In this document: positions 26,127 to 34,187 of the stretch, one piece after another
How positions within the stretch are numbered: the first letter of the stretch is position 1
How the letters are laid out: the number at the start of each line of letters is the position of its first letter
Origin: CAYPHY01 sp964410625
Lineage (GTDB): Bacteria > Chloroflexota > Anaerolineae > Promineifilales > Promineifilaceae
Reading direction: 5' to 3'
Assembly (NCBI GenBank): GCA_964410625.1
Contig: CAYPHY010000013.1
Span: 34,709-98,708, forward strand
Length of the DNA stretch: 64,000 bases
Notes under the pieces: model-generated
What the model was told of the DNA's origin: nothing
Databases searched by the model: none
What the model saw: the letters and a program-made list of their open reading frames with translations, nothing else
Program-made: the position numbers and the translations under genes

Positions 26127-27087
26127 TTAATAGAGATTGGTGTTGCTGCTCCCACCGGAGGAGGAAGAGCCAATGCCCAGGGCTTGCGCCAGCTTTTGTA
26201 ACCATGAGGAGGATTGGGTGCTTCCGGCGGCCGCACCGGCCACACCGGCCGCCTCGCTGCCATATGCGCTGCCACCTGCCGCTTCGCTACCGGCTGCATA
26301 ACCACCGGCCGCTTCGCTACCGGCCGCACTGCCGCCATAGGCACTAGCGCCGCTTGCTTCACCACCCCGGGCTGCAAACCCGGCTTCACTGCCGCTTGCT
26401 TCGCCGCCGAGGGCTTTGAATCCCGCTTCACTACCGGCAGCTTCACTGCCGCTTGCTTCCGCGCCGAAGGCCGCGAAACCCGCTTCACTACCGGCCGCAC
26501 TGCCACCGTAGGCGCTGGCCCCGCTTGCTTCACCACCCCGGGCTGCAAACCCGGCTTCACTGCCGCTTGCTTCGCNNNNNNNNNNNNNNNNNNNNNNNNN
26601 NNNNNNNNNNNNNNNNNNNNNNNNNNNNNNNNNNNNNNNNNNNNNNNNNNNNNNNNNNNNNNNNNNNNNNNNNNNTGAATCCCGCTTCACTACCGGCAGC
26701 TTCACTGCCGCTTGCTTCCGCGCCGAAGGCTGCAAAACCAGCCTCACTACCGGCCGCATCGCTACCAAGAGAAACCCCACCGGAGGCTTCACCGCCTAAG
26801 GCCAGGCCCTGGCCGCCTTGAGCATTGGCCCCTGATGCCTGTCCGCCCAGTGCATCGCCACCAAACGCCTCTGCGCCAAAGGTCAGCAATGACATGGAGA
26901 TTCTGGTGTCCAGATGGTTGGCAAAGTCGTCAATCGTCTCCGCGGGAATGGACCGCAGGGCGTTGATTTCGTCTGAGGTTAAATCATAGCCACTCAGGGC
27001 CTCGTTCGGATTGCTAAAAAGGGCATTACGGAATGCATTATCGGTCACGGCTCTTGTGATTACTTTGCGGGCTTCTATTGCGCTCAT
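26127..27087 (-). CDS. RiPP-precursor-like protein: Os1348/Franean1_4349-like leader plus Gly/Ala/Ser repeat tail (interrupted by gap)
   Basis: The ATG at 27087 (AAGGAG upstream) opens a leader of about 68 residues: ARKVITRAVTDNAFRNALFS, NPNEALSGYDLTSDEINALR and ETIDDFANHLDTRIS. This matches the small helical NHLP/Nif11-clan leader called Os1348 or Franean1_4349 in RiPP precursors (identified from memory). A tail of SEAGFAARGGEASG, SGASAYGGSAAG, GSEAGFKALGGEAS and similar units follows, ending STQSSSWLQKLAQALGIG then SSSSGGSSNTNLY. There is no cysteine in the visible tail; Ser, Thr and Tyr are the only obvious modifiable residues. A 100-N gap breaks the frame; the two halves join only if the true gap is a multiple of three. 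It lies next to a Cys-rich small protein and a PqqD/M50 membrane protein, the presumed processing and export partner. Confidence 0.75.
26350..26575. repeat. 171-bp period internal repeat in the repeat-protein gene
   Basis: 55 bp at 26350-26404 are identical to 26521-26575 (period 171 bp, 57 codons). A further 55 bp at 26417-26471 recur at 26676-26730 just past the gap. The repeats are in frame with the protein. Confidence 0.85.
26576..26675. other. Scaffold gap (100 N)
   Basis: A run of exactly 100 N, the usual placeholder for unknown length. Both flanks match consecutive segments of the upstream repeat copy, where only 12 bp separate them (26405-26416). The real gap is therefore probably 12 bp, or 12 plus a multiple of 171 bp; all such values keep the reading frame. 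Confidence 0.85.
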
Positions 27088-27113
27088 GATGTTTCTCCTT
27101 ATTGGTTCGTTGT

Positions 27114-27145
27114 GAAACCGGGTTTCTTCGAAGAAACCCGGTTTC
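27114..27145. repeat. 32-bp perfect palindrome upstream of the repeat-protein gene
   Basis: gaaaccgggtttcttc followed at once by its reverse complement, 27 bp upstream of the start codon. It belongs to the agaaaccgggtttct family, also at 58423-58481 and 60481-60542. It could be a transcription-factor site or an RNA hairpin attenuating the gene. Confidence 0.85.
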
Positions 27146-27321
27146 TAGCTCTTCGGAACTTAACTGTCTCTTAACTCTCTCTATAGTACATGCTACGTCC
27201 GGCCCCGTCTGTGAACCAAACCCCAGGATGGTGTGAAATAGCTCACATGGGGGGTGGAGAGTGGTGAGTGAAGAGGGCTTCTCTTCGTGCTATCCACTCG
27301 TCACTAACCACTAGCCACTTA

Positions 27322-27534
27322 TCACTTGAGTTCCGGCAGGGGGACGGGTTGTTCGCGGGGGTTGCATTTGCCGCAGTAAACGGCGTCGCTGACAACAATG
27401 GCCTTCTGTTTGCCATCACTCCCCTCATAGAGGGCGATGATGAAGGGGGAGGACTGGATATGATCCTGGCAGACGGCACGGCCGCAAAAACGACAGGTGG
27501 CGTGGGCGGAGCGGTTGCAGTGGATACAGTTCAT
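27322..27534 (-). CDS. Small zinc-finger (B-box-like) protein
   Basis: 70 aa, with AGGAG upstream of the ATG at 27534. The cysteine pattern CIHCNRSAHATCRFCGRAVC followed by QDH and, at the end, YCGKC gives three CxxC pairs plus Cys/His, a double zinc-ribbon or B-box-like fold. The middle (IIALYEGSDGKQKAIVVSDA) is a hydrophobic beta hairpin. No enzyme motif. It lies between the PqqD/M50 gene and the RiPP-like gene in the same direction and may be an adaptor or chaperone of that system. Small zinc-ribbon genes next to repeat-tailed leader proteins are not something I can assign a function to. Confidence 0.75.
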   Translation of the reverse strand: MNCIHCNRSAHATCRFCGRAVCQDHIQSSPFIIALYEGSDGKQKAIVVSDAVYCGKCNPREQPVPLPELK

Positions 27535-27544
27535 AGGGAAACTC

Positions 27545-27590
27545 CTGAAGGATGAGGGATGAGGGATGAAGGATGAAGGATGAATTTAAG
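27545..27590. repeat. Intergenic repeat (ggatgaggg family)
   Basis: gaaggatgagggatgaggga and tgaaggatgaaggatgaatt units lie between the PqqD/M50 gene and the zinc-finger gene. Confidence 0.8.
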
Positions 27591-30500
27591 ATGTGACCAG
27601 GTCGTGGGTTCGTTGGTCAACTCTTTCGAGGTGGGTCATGCGGCGCGTGCTGGCCTTCGAGACGGTTTGGCTCAACTGCCCATACCCCGACATCAGTTGA
27701 TGGAACGGTTCGGCCGCCAGGCTGAGCAGAGTGGTTGCTTCGCTGGCGGTGATGGTGGCGGTACGCGGCCGATCTTGCAACAAAGCGATTTCGCCCACAT
27801 ATTGCCCCGGCCCGGCGTGGTCAATGACGGCCGCCGCCCCATTCACCTGCCGGGTAATGACCAATTGGCCTGATTCAACCACATAGAACTTATCGCCGCG
27901 CTCCCCTTCGCGGAAAACGACCTCACCGGGCGCAAAGTGCTCCGTTTGCAACTGTTGCGTCAGCCAATCGAGTTGTTGGCTGTTTAGCTCGTCGAAGATC
28001 GGCATCGAGCGCAGCAGCCAACCATGGCGGCAGCCATAGTTGACATTTTCACCCAGCGACACATATTGGCGCACCAACAGATCGAAATCCCCTTTGGCAA
28101 GCGAGAGCAGGACAACCGGCGTCAGGGCGCGGGCGGTGGCGTTGCGCGGCCGATCAGAAACCAACGCCGCCTCACCAAAGTATTGCCCCGATCCCTTTTG
28201 GTCGAGCTTTTCGTCCAACCCATCGGCGCCCTTCCGCCAGATGGTGACAATGCCGCTTTGGACAATATAGAAAGTGTCGCCCGGCTCTCCCTGGCGCAAG
28301 ATGACCGTCCCGGCGGCAAAGCGTTGCGTCCGCAGCCGGCGAGCGATTTGATCGAGGTCTTCGTCGGTCAGCGTTTCAAAGAGCGGGACCCGCTTCAGCA
28401 GGCTGCGGCGGCTGAGGCGCGTGTCTTGCACCTCTTGTTGCAGCGACAAGGCCCAGGGGCGACGGCTGAGGATCAGTTCACTGATGATCTCGCGGTTTTC
28501 CCAGGGCAGCCGGTCTACTCCATAGGCAAAGGCCAGCGTGCCCATTTCGCGCCCCAATTCCCGCTGGAGCAGGCGGTGGAGTTCATCGAAGGCCAGACCA
28601 TAGACGGCCGTTAATTCATTGGCCGTCCGTTTGGGCAGCTCCTGGTCTTGAAACTGGTTGCCGGAGATGGAGAGGGCGACGCCTTGCGCCTGCATCGCGG
28701 CCGTAAACCGTTTGCCAAGCCGGGCGACGCCGCGCCAGCCGGACTCAAAGAACACCTGGGCGATGATTCGCCGCACGATGACGGCCGCCGACGCGCCGAT
28801 TGCCTGCCCTGTCTCGGCGATGCTGCGTATATCATAGCGAGATAGTTGTGGCAGACGAGCATAGACCAGGTGTAACGCCCCCGCGACCAGCAGTAGTGAG
28901 CCGGTCAGCGCAAGGTCTGGCACGGAGGAGGAGACGAGGGTTGATAGGAAGAGGGTCGCACCGCCGCCATAGAGGAGGGCGATGGCTGGCGGCCGTGCGC
29001 CCCCCCACAACCCGGCGGCCGTCCAAAAGCCAAAGGTGATCAACGCTGCCGACAGCCACAAGCGCGGGTTGGCCGGAGAAACGCCGACAACCCAAATGAG
29101 GACCGCCAGCCACACCGCGCTGGCGACGAGGCCAGCTGGATACCCCAGTCGCCCTTGTGGCGCGGGGTTGGGCGGCCACAGCGCCAACACGCCGCCGAGT
29201 AAGAGCATCAGCCCAGCGGCCGATTGCCAGCTTCCCGCCCAACGAAGGAGCGTTGCCAGCTGGACGGCGTTGTTGGCAAGCGGTAGCACGGCCGCTGCTC
29301 GGAATGCCTGGGAGATGGCAACGACGAGCAAGGTGGCGGCAAACAACAGTTGTAGCAGGCCGCGCCGCGAACCGAGGTAGGGGCGATTGAACAGCAGCAA
29401 GCGCACGGCCGCCAACAAGAGGACGACGGCCGCCAGCGCGGGAGCCAGGAGCGCGGTGTAGTTGGGGAAAAGCGCGGGGACGCCGGTGCCGATGGCAAGG
29501 GACACCAATGCGCCGATCAGGGCCAATCGCCAATGGCGGGTCAGCCCTCCGGCGTTCACGTCGCGCACCACCGAGGCGCGGATCAGGCGCAGCACGCCGA
29601 GGAGCAGCACCAGCAACAATGAGATCATCGTTGCCGCGATGAGGATGCCCATCACCCGCGCAAAGAGAGAGTAGCCTTCGCCCACCAGCGCCTGGATACC
29701 CTCTTGCACCCGCGCCCGCCAGAAAAAGAGGGCGAGGTAGATGGCGACAAAGAGCCAGACGATGGAAAGGATGCCATAGATGGCAAATATCCACTCTTCG
29801 CGGGTCAGCTTGCGCCGTTGTCCAATATATTGCGGCAGCTTGTGGCGCACAAAGGCCAGCGAACGCTCTTGCAAGGCGGGGATGTCCAGCGCGTCGGAAA
29901 GCAGATAGTAGCCGTCGAACTTCAACAGCGGGTTGACGTTGAGAAAGACGGTGGTATAGGCAAAACCGGCCATCTTAAAGAGGAAGGAGTTGATCGCCAG
30001 GCCGGGCCAGAGCAACATACACAACGCGGCCGCACCGCCGATAAACAGCCCCGTATATGGCCCGTTCCAGGTGGTCGCCAGCCGGGCGCGGCGCGGCTCC
30101 AGCCAGATGTCGGTCGTCTCCACAAAGGCGGCGGGCATCCCATAGTAGAGCATCACCCCGCCACGCGGGACTTCGCGGCCGTAATGTTTCACCGTCAGCG
30201 CATGGCCCAATTCGTGGATGAGCACCGGCAGCAAGGAAGCGACCCACAACCAGGCCAGCCCGGAGAGCAGATTTTGGCCGATGAATTGGTAATTGTCATC
30301 TCTGACAACCAGCATAAAGGCGATGAGTCCGAAGAGGCTGACCAGGAAAAACAGAATTTGCGCCGGGCGCGTGAACCACAGCCATCCTCCCAGGCGGTAA
30401 ATGGTAGTGATGAGCTGGTCCACGCCGGGAATAGCCAGCGGCTGGGTCAATACCATTTTTGCCGGTTTGCTCAACCAGTAAGACAAGGAGCGGCGTTGGG

Positions 30501-30945
30501 TGGCCTGTCTCAGTTGGCTCCACACGGCCAACGGCTCTTCGACGAGCATGGAGTGGGCGTGTAGCTGGCGGACAAGGTTGATGACGGTGGCGTGGGCGAA
30601 CTCGCCCGTTTCCATGAAGTGGTTGACGATCAACTCTTGCACCGTCGTTCGGCCGTCCATTTGGGTGAAGAGCTGGTGCTCGGTGGGGGAAAGACGGAGA
30701 TAGGTCTTGGCGGCCGTATTTTTCAGCACCAGATATTCGCCGCGCCGGTCTTGGAGTTGGCGGACGATGACATGGGGGCTGGCTTGCGGCCGTTGCTCCA
30801 GCGGATTGACGCGCTGTTTGAGCGTTTGCCAGATGCCCGTTGGTTCAGGTTCAGATTCAGTTGGCGCGGCCGACTCAGCCGCCTCCGCCCCATTTAGACG
30901 GCCGATTAACCCTTCCGACCACGTCTCGCCGGTAAACGCTTCCAT
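27586..30945 (-). CDS. PqqD-like / M50 site-2 protease / double cNMP-binding membrane fusion protein
   Basis: 1119 aa from the ATG at 30945 (MEAFTGETWSEG), with AGGAG upstream; a 60-codon extension runs through the 44-bp tandem repeat and is rejected. Residues about 58-138 are a PqqD-like winged helix (YLVLKNTAAKTYLRLSPTEH, MDGRTTVQEL), the leader-binding element of RiPP systems. The M50 peptidase core follows: VLIHELGHALTVKHYG (HELGH, residues 244-248) and NVNPLLKFDGYYLLSD (third ligand Asp344). Many hydrophobic segments extend to about 770. Two cyclic-nucleotide-binding domains close the protein: about 880-990 (ILRQGEPGDTFYIVQSG, GEAALVSDRPRNATARA) and 1005-1110 (FREGERGDKFYVVESG, GEIALLQDRPRTATI). 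It resembles YydH-like 'peptide zinc metalloproteases'. It probably recognises and cleaves or exports the RiPP-like protein downstream, gated by a nucleotide. Confidence 0.88.
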   Translation of the reverse strand: MEAFTGETWSEGLIGRLNGAEAAESAAPTESEPEPTGIWQTLKQRVNPLEQRPQASPHVIVRQLQDRRGEYLVLKNTAAKTYLRLSPTEHQLFTQMDGRTTVQELIVNHFMETGEFAHATVINLVRQLHAHSMLVEEPLAVWSQLRQATQRRSLSYWLSKPAKMVLTQPLAIPGVDQLITTIYRLGGWLWFTRPAQILFFLVSLFGLIAFMLVVRDDNYQFIGQNLLSGLAWLWVASLLPVLIHELGHALTVKHYGREVPRGGVMLYYGMPAAFVETTDIWLEPRRARLATTWNGPYTGLFIGGAAALCMLLWPGLAINSFLFKMAGFAYTTVFLNVNPLLKFDGYYLLSDALDIPALQERSLAFVRHKLPQYIGQRRKLTREEWIFAIYGILSIVWLFVAIYLALFFWRARVQEGIQALVGEGYSLFARVMGILIAATMISLLLVLLLGVLRLIRASVVRDVNAGGLTRHWRLALIGALVSLAIGTGVPALFPNYTALLAPALAAVVLLLAAVRLLLFNRPYLGSRRGLLQLLFAATLLVVAISQAFRAAAVLPLANNAVQLATLLRWAGSWQSAAGLMLLLGGVLALWPPNPAPQGRLGYPAGLVASAVWLAVLIWVVGVSPANPRLWLSAALITFGFWTAAGLWGGARPPAIALLYGGGATLFLSTLVSSSVPDLALTGSLLLVAGALHLVYARLPQLSRYDIRSIAETGQAIGASAAVIVRRIIAQVFFESGWRGVARLGKRFTAAMQAQGVALSISGNQFQDQELPKRTANELTAVYGLAFDELHRLLQRELGREMGTLAFAYGVDRLPWENREIISELILSRRPWALSLQQEVQDTRLSRRSLLKRVPLFETLTDEDLDQIARRLRTQRFAAGTVILRQGEPGDTFYIVQSGIVTIWRKGADGLDEKLDQKGSGQYFGEAALVSDRPRNATARALTPVVLLSLAKGDFDLLVRQYVSLGENVNYGCRHGWLLRSMPIFDELNSQQLDWLTQQLQTEHFAPGEVVFREGERGDKFYVVESGQLVITRQVNGAAAVIDHAGPGQYVGEIALLQDRPRTATITASEATTLLSLAAEPFHQLMSGYGQLSQTVSKASTRRMTHLERVDQRTHDLVTS

Positions 30946-30959
30946 ACCACTCCTAAACA

Positions 30960-31135
30960 CCCGTAGCGACAATCCTCCGGATTGTCTTATCACAACAACA
31001 AAACCCGTAGCAACAATCCTCTGGATTGTCTTATCACAACAACAAAACTCGTAGCAACAATCCTCTGGATTGTCCGGCCACAACAACAAAACCCGTAGCG
31101 ACAATCCTCTGGATTGTCTTCTCACATCGACAAAC
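30960..31135. repeat. Four tandem 44-bp repeats, each with an acaatcc hairpin
   Basis: Units start at 30960, 31004, 31048 and 31092, each exactly 44 bp: ccgtagcgacaatcc, tct or tcc, ggattgt, then a cttatcacaacaacaaaa spacer. Every unit has a 7-bp inverted repeat ACAATCC/GGATTGT around a three-base loop. The array is followed by cgacaaacc-agga-ggtttgtcg (9-bp arms, about 31128-31149). It lies between the Crp gene and the PqqD/M50 gene, just upstream of the latter. There are no unique spacers, so it is not a CRISPR array. Confidence 0.92.
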
Positions 31136-31159
31136 CAGGAGGTTTGTCGCTACTAGAGA

Positions 31160-31885
31160 TTATAGATTTCTCCCAACCAGCATCTTTTGCAACTCCATTG
31201 GATTGAGGACAACGATTTGCGTCCCCTCCACCTGGATTAGCTGGCGACTGCGTAACGTAGCCAGCGCCTTGTTGACGCTCTCGCGAGTGGCGCCGATGAT
31301 CGAACCGAGATCGGCCTGGGTCAGCGGCATATCAATCACAATGCCATCGCTATTCTCGCGGCCGTGGTGTTGGCTGAGATTAAACAGTTCATAGGCCAGG
31401 CGGCCGATCACATCCTGGAAGATAATCGCCTCGACATGGGTGGCGGAGGCGCGAAGGCGGGAGGCCAATATGCGGTTCATCGCCCGCGCCATCGGCGGAA
31501 ACTGCTCCATCAGGCGGTCGAAATCAGGTTTCGACAGCATCCAAACGGCCGTTGTGGTGATGGTGATGGCCGAGGCTGAACGCGGCAGGCCGTCGAGCAT
31601 AGTCAATTCGCCGAAAATATCGCCGGGGCCATAGATAGCCAGGGTATGCTCGTGTCCATTATGCCCTACGCTGGAGAGCCGCACACGCCCTTCCTCGATC
31701 AGGTAGAGGGTTGTTCCAGGCATTCCTTGATGGAACAAGGTGACAGCGGGGGCATAGGTGCGAGGATGCAAGAGCGGGACCACTTCGGCCATCTGCCCAT
31801 CGGTCAATGGCTTAAAAAGAGGGATCGTCCGCAAATAGTCGCTGGTAACATGCCGGTTGTTATCGAGTCTGGAGTATAAGCTCAT
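31160..31885 (-). CDS. Crp/Fnr-family transcriptional regulator
   Basis: 241 aa. The N-terminal cNMP-binding fold (about 20-140) has FHQGMPGTTLYLIEEGRVRL and GDIFGELTMLDGLPRSASAI, the phosphate-binding cassette region (GE...RSAS). The C-terminal winged helix (about 165-232) has LTQADLGSIIGATRESVNKAL, the Crp recognition helix. No Fnr-type N-terminal cysteines are present, so it is a nucleotide-type or degenerate sensor. It lies at the head of the PqqD/M50 - RiPP-like unit, whose membrane protein carries two related cNMP domains, suggesting a shared ligand. The start overlaps the metallopeptidase stop by 26 bp; a slightly later start (GTG at HVTSDY, or the Met equivalents) would remove the overlap. 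Confidence 0.88.
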   Translation of the reverse strand: MSLYSRLDNNRHVTSDYLRTIPLFKPLTDGQMAEVVPLLHPRTYAPAVTLFHQGMPGTTLYLIEEGRVRLSSVGHNGHEHTLAIYGPGDIFGELTMLDGLPRSASAITITTTAVWMLSKPDFDRLMEQFPPMARAMNRILASRLRASATHVEAIIFQDVIGRLAYELFNLSQHHGRENSDGIVIDMPLTQADLGSIIGATRESVNKALATLRSRQLIQVEGTQIVVLNPMELQKMLVGRNL

Positions 31886-33911
31886 AATCCAGTTCCATGG
31901 TTGTCACGGGGGCGGTGGGAGAGATGACGACGGCCGCAAAGGGAAATCGCTCGCCAAAACCGGAGATAGTAAACTCTGTCGCTTGTTGGCTGTCCAGTTC
32001 CAGCCTGGTCACACTGGTTGGCTCGGTCAGTTCGACCAGCCAGACGATCCATTCCGCAGGAACAAAGTTGGAACTGCGGACAAAGCCGACCGCTTCCCAT
32101 CCCCCTGCATCATCTTCTGCGCCGTCAAAGTAGCCCAATTCCGGTATTTCGATGTCGTCCAGGAGCAGGCCATCGCGGTTGGTACTAAAATCGGTCAACA
32201 CCTCAAAACGGATGTCCACTACTTGACCGGCATACTCTGTCAGGTCTATGGATTCAGTGATCCACTGTGTGGCGACGCCGGTATACCCCCAACCATAAGC
32301 GGTGTCTTGGGGGTCTTCCTCGGTTCCGGCGGCTGTCTCTAAAATCGTCCAACTGTTGCCACCGTCGGCCGAAATTTGTAAATAGGCAAAGTCATAGAAC
32401 TCCTCTAATTCATACCAGACCTTGTAATTCAGCGTCGCGCTTTGCAGATCGCTGAGGTCAAAGGAACGGGTGAGGCTGAAGCTGCTTTCGTCCCCGCGAT
32501 TTGAATACCAGGCATAATCGCCACTGGCCGGGTCCATGGGGGTCAGCCGCGCCAGCGTCGAACCCGTAAAGGATACCGTGACATCTTCCGTGCTTTTAAG
32601 CTCGTAGTAGTGTGCGCCATAAGGGGGAAGGTGGCCGATGCCCGGTTCCGGGCTAAAGGACTCGACCACTCGGCGCAGCGGTAGCAGCGATTCATACTCC
32701 TCATAGCCAAACTGTCCTTCGGCTAATTGGGGTTGGTCGAGCAGGTTGGCGATCAGCCAATTCGCGTAGACATCTTGAAAGCGCGTCGAACCGTCGAGTT
32801 TGTCTAGCTCCTGCTGGATGCTAACCACGCCAGGGGCGGGGTTGTTGGCAACTGCCCGAATAAATTCGGGGCCAAACTGTTCTAGCAGGTAAATGATAAA
32901 CGGCCGTTCCGCCCCATAGTGGGCAAAAACGGAGAGATCATCCACCCCGCCACTCTCTTCCGGCCGGGAGGTCAGCTGGATATGGGGCATGTTGGCAAAT
33001 ATTTCGGAGTTGCTGTTGGCACGTGCCTCCCCATCCACATAGGTGGAGCCGGACAAAAAGATCGCCAGTTCGGACAGTGCTTCGTTTAGCCAGCTATCTT
33101 CGTTGGTGTCGAGGTTCCATTGAATGAGATGTTGGTACTCGTGGCCTAACTGGGCGGCAAAAGAGAGCGAACTCAAATCCGCCCTCTCGATATTGATGAT
33201 CAGCAATTCGCGCTCATTGGAGTAGGGGAATATGGCGCTGGGGAACTGGTTGAGATTGCTGAAATAGCCGAAAAAACCGCCCCATTCTGGCTGTTGGATG
33301 AGCAGGATGTTAAATGCGGGAATGCCGTCTATGCCGGGGGACGGCTCTTGTCCAAAAATCAGTCTGTTGATCGGCAGGATTTCACTTTCGAATCGCTCGG
33401 CCGCTGCCTGCAACGCTGCCTCCTCCACATCGGCCGTCAGACTCACCCACCAGGCCACATTGTCACTCAACAGGCGTAGCTCGGCGGGGATGGCCTGATA
33501 GTCCCCCTCCAGGTCTGCGTTGAAAAAAAACTCCGTCTGGTCCCCCACATTGAATTGCGCCGGGCGAGCCTCAGGAGTTAGCAAAGCGGGGGTGATACCA
33601 TTGATTTGTTGGGCAAGGCGAATACGGTCATGGGGCGGACGCTCGGCCGCCAGCAGCGCGGCGGCCGTTTCGTATGCGGAGTCGGGAACGGGGACGTTTA
33701 GCAAACGGCCGCTGGTCTCATCTGGCGAAGCCGTACTTGCTTCGGGAGAGGCTGACGACGTTGGCGCTGACGACGTTGACGCCGACGACGAGAGCGTTGG
33801 CGCTGGAAGCGTTGGGGAGGATAAATCAGGGGGCGGGGGCTGATTGCTACAGGCGGCGGTCAATGCGCTGATGACGATTAAACAACACAAACATCGTATA
33901 ACCGGTCTCAT
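31860..33911 (-). CDS. Secreted lipoprotein metallopeptidase, M6/immune-inhibitor-A-like
   Basis: 683 aa from the ATG at 33911 (MRPVIRCL), with GGAGGAG upstream. The signal peptide ends in the lipobox ALTAAC (Cys21), followed by a Pro/Ser/Ala spacer. The zinc motif is HEYQH (residues 257-261) in AAQLGHEYQHLIQW, with WLNEALSELAIFLSG (a downstream Glu) as likely third ligand. The C-terminal half holds a jelly-roll/MAM-like domain (YKVWYELEEFYDFAYLQISA, GGNSWTIL, WITESIDLTEYAGQ, RDGLLLDDIEIPEL), as in immune inhibitor A proteases. It probably degrades extracellular protein. It precedes crp and may belong to the same unit. Confidence 0.82.
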   Translation of the reverse strand: MRPVIRCLCCLIVISALTAACSNQPPPPDLSSPTLPAPTLSSSASTSSAPTSSASPEASTASPDETSGRLLNVPVPDSAYETAAALLAAERPPHDRIRLAQQINGITPALLTPEARPAQFNVGDQTEFFFNADLEGDYQAIPAELRLLSDNVAWWVSLTADVEEAALQAAAERFESEILPINRLIFGQEPSPGIDGIPAFNILLIQQPEWGGFFGYFSNLNQFPSAIFPYSNERELLIINIERADLSSLSFAAQLGHEYQHLIQWNLDTNEDSWLNEALSELAIFLSGSTYVDGEARANSNSEIFANMPHIQLTSRPEESGGVDDLSVFAHYGAERPFIIYLLEQFGPEFIRAVANNPAPGVVSIQQELDKLDGSTRFQDVYANWLIANLLDQPQLAEGQFGYEEYESLLPLRRVVESFSPEPGIGHLPPYGAHYYELKSTEDVTVSFTGSTLARLTPMDPASGDYAWYSNRGDESSFSLTRSFDLSDLQSATLNYKVWYELEEFYDFAYLQISADGGNSWTILETAAGTEEDPQDTAYGWGYTGVATQWITESIDLTEYAGQVVDIRFEVLTDFSTNRDGLLLDDIEIPELGYFDGAEDDAGGWEAVGFVRSSNFVPAEWIVWLVELTEPTSVTRLELDSQQATEFTISGFGERFPFAAVVISPTAPVTTMELDYELILQTR

Positions 33912-34035
33912 TGTTCTCCTCCCCGACTCGTGGTGGATCGATGGGTTAGACGGCATTAGTTCAACATCAGTTGAGTTGATATGACAGACCTCTCAGGTAG
34001 CGTAGCAAGGCAGACTCAAAGGTCTATTGAGGAAT

Positions 34036-34125
<90 letters not shown>

Positions 34126-34129
34126 GAAG

Positions 34130-34187
34130 ATAAGGATGAAGGATGAGGGATGAAGGCTGAATACATCCCTCATCCTTTATTTCTAAG
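34130..34187. repeat. Intergenic repeat (ggatgaagg family)
   Basis: aaggatgaaggatgagggat, then catccctcatcctttat in reverse, lie between the tRNA-Ser and tadA. Confidence 0.8.

Noticed and set aside
26576..26675. True break in the repeat-protein gene (two genes)
   Set aside because: The N run is a scaffold placeholder; flanks match successive parts of the repeat unit and the frames rejoin for any gap of 12 + 171n bp.
28832..29794. 320-codon minus-strand frame in another phase of the M50 gene
   Set aside because: Arg/Pro-rich out-of-phase reading of a membrane-protein gene; no motifs.
30946..31125. 60-residue N-terminal extension of the PqqD/M50 protein
   Set aside because: It is a translation of the 44-bp tandem repeats (LSLRVLLLWPDNPED and similar), and a good ribosome-binding site precedes MEAFTGE.
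30960..31135. CRISPR array
   Set aside because: The 44-bp units are directly adjacent with no unique spacers, and no cas genes are nearby.
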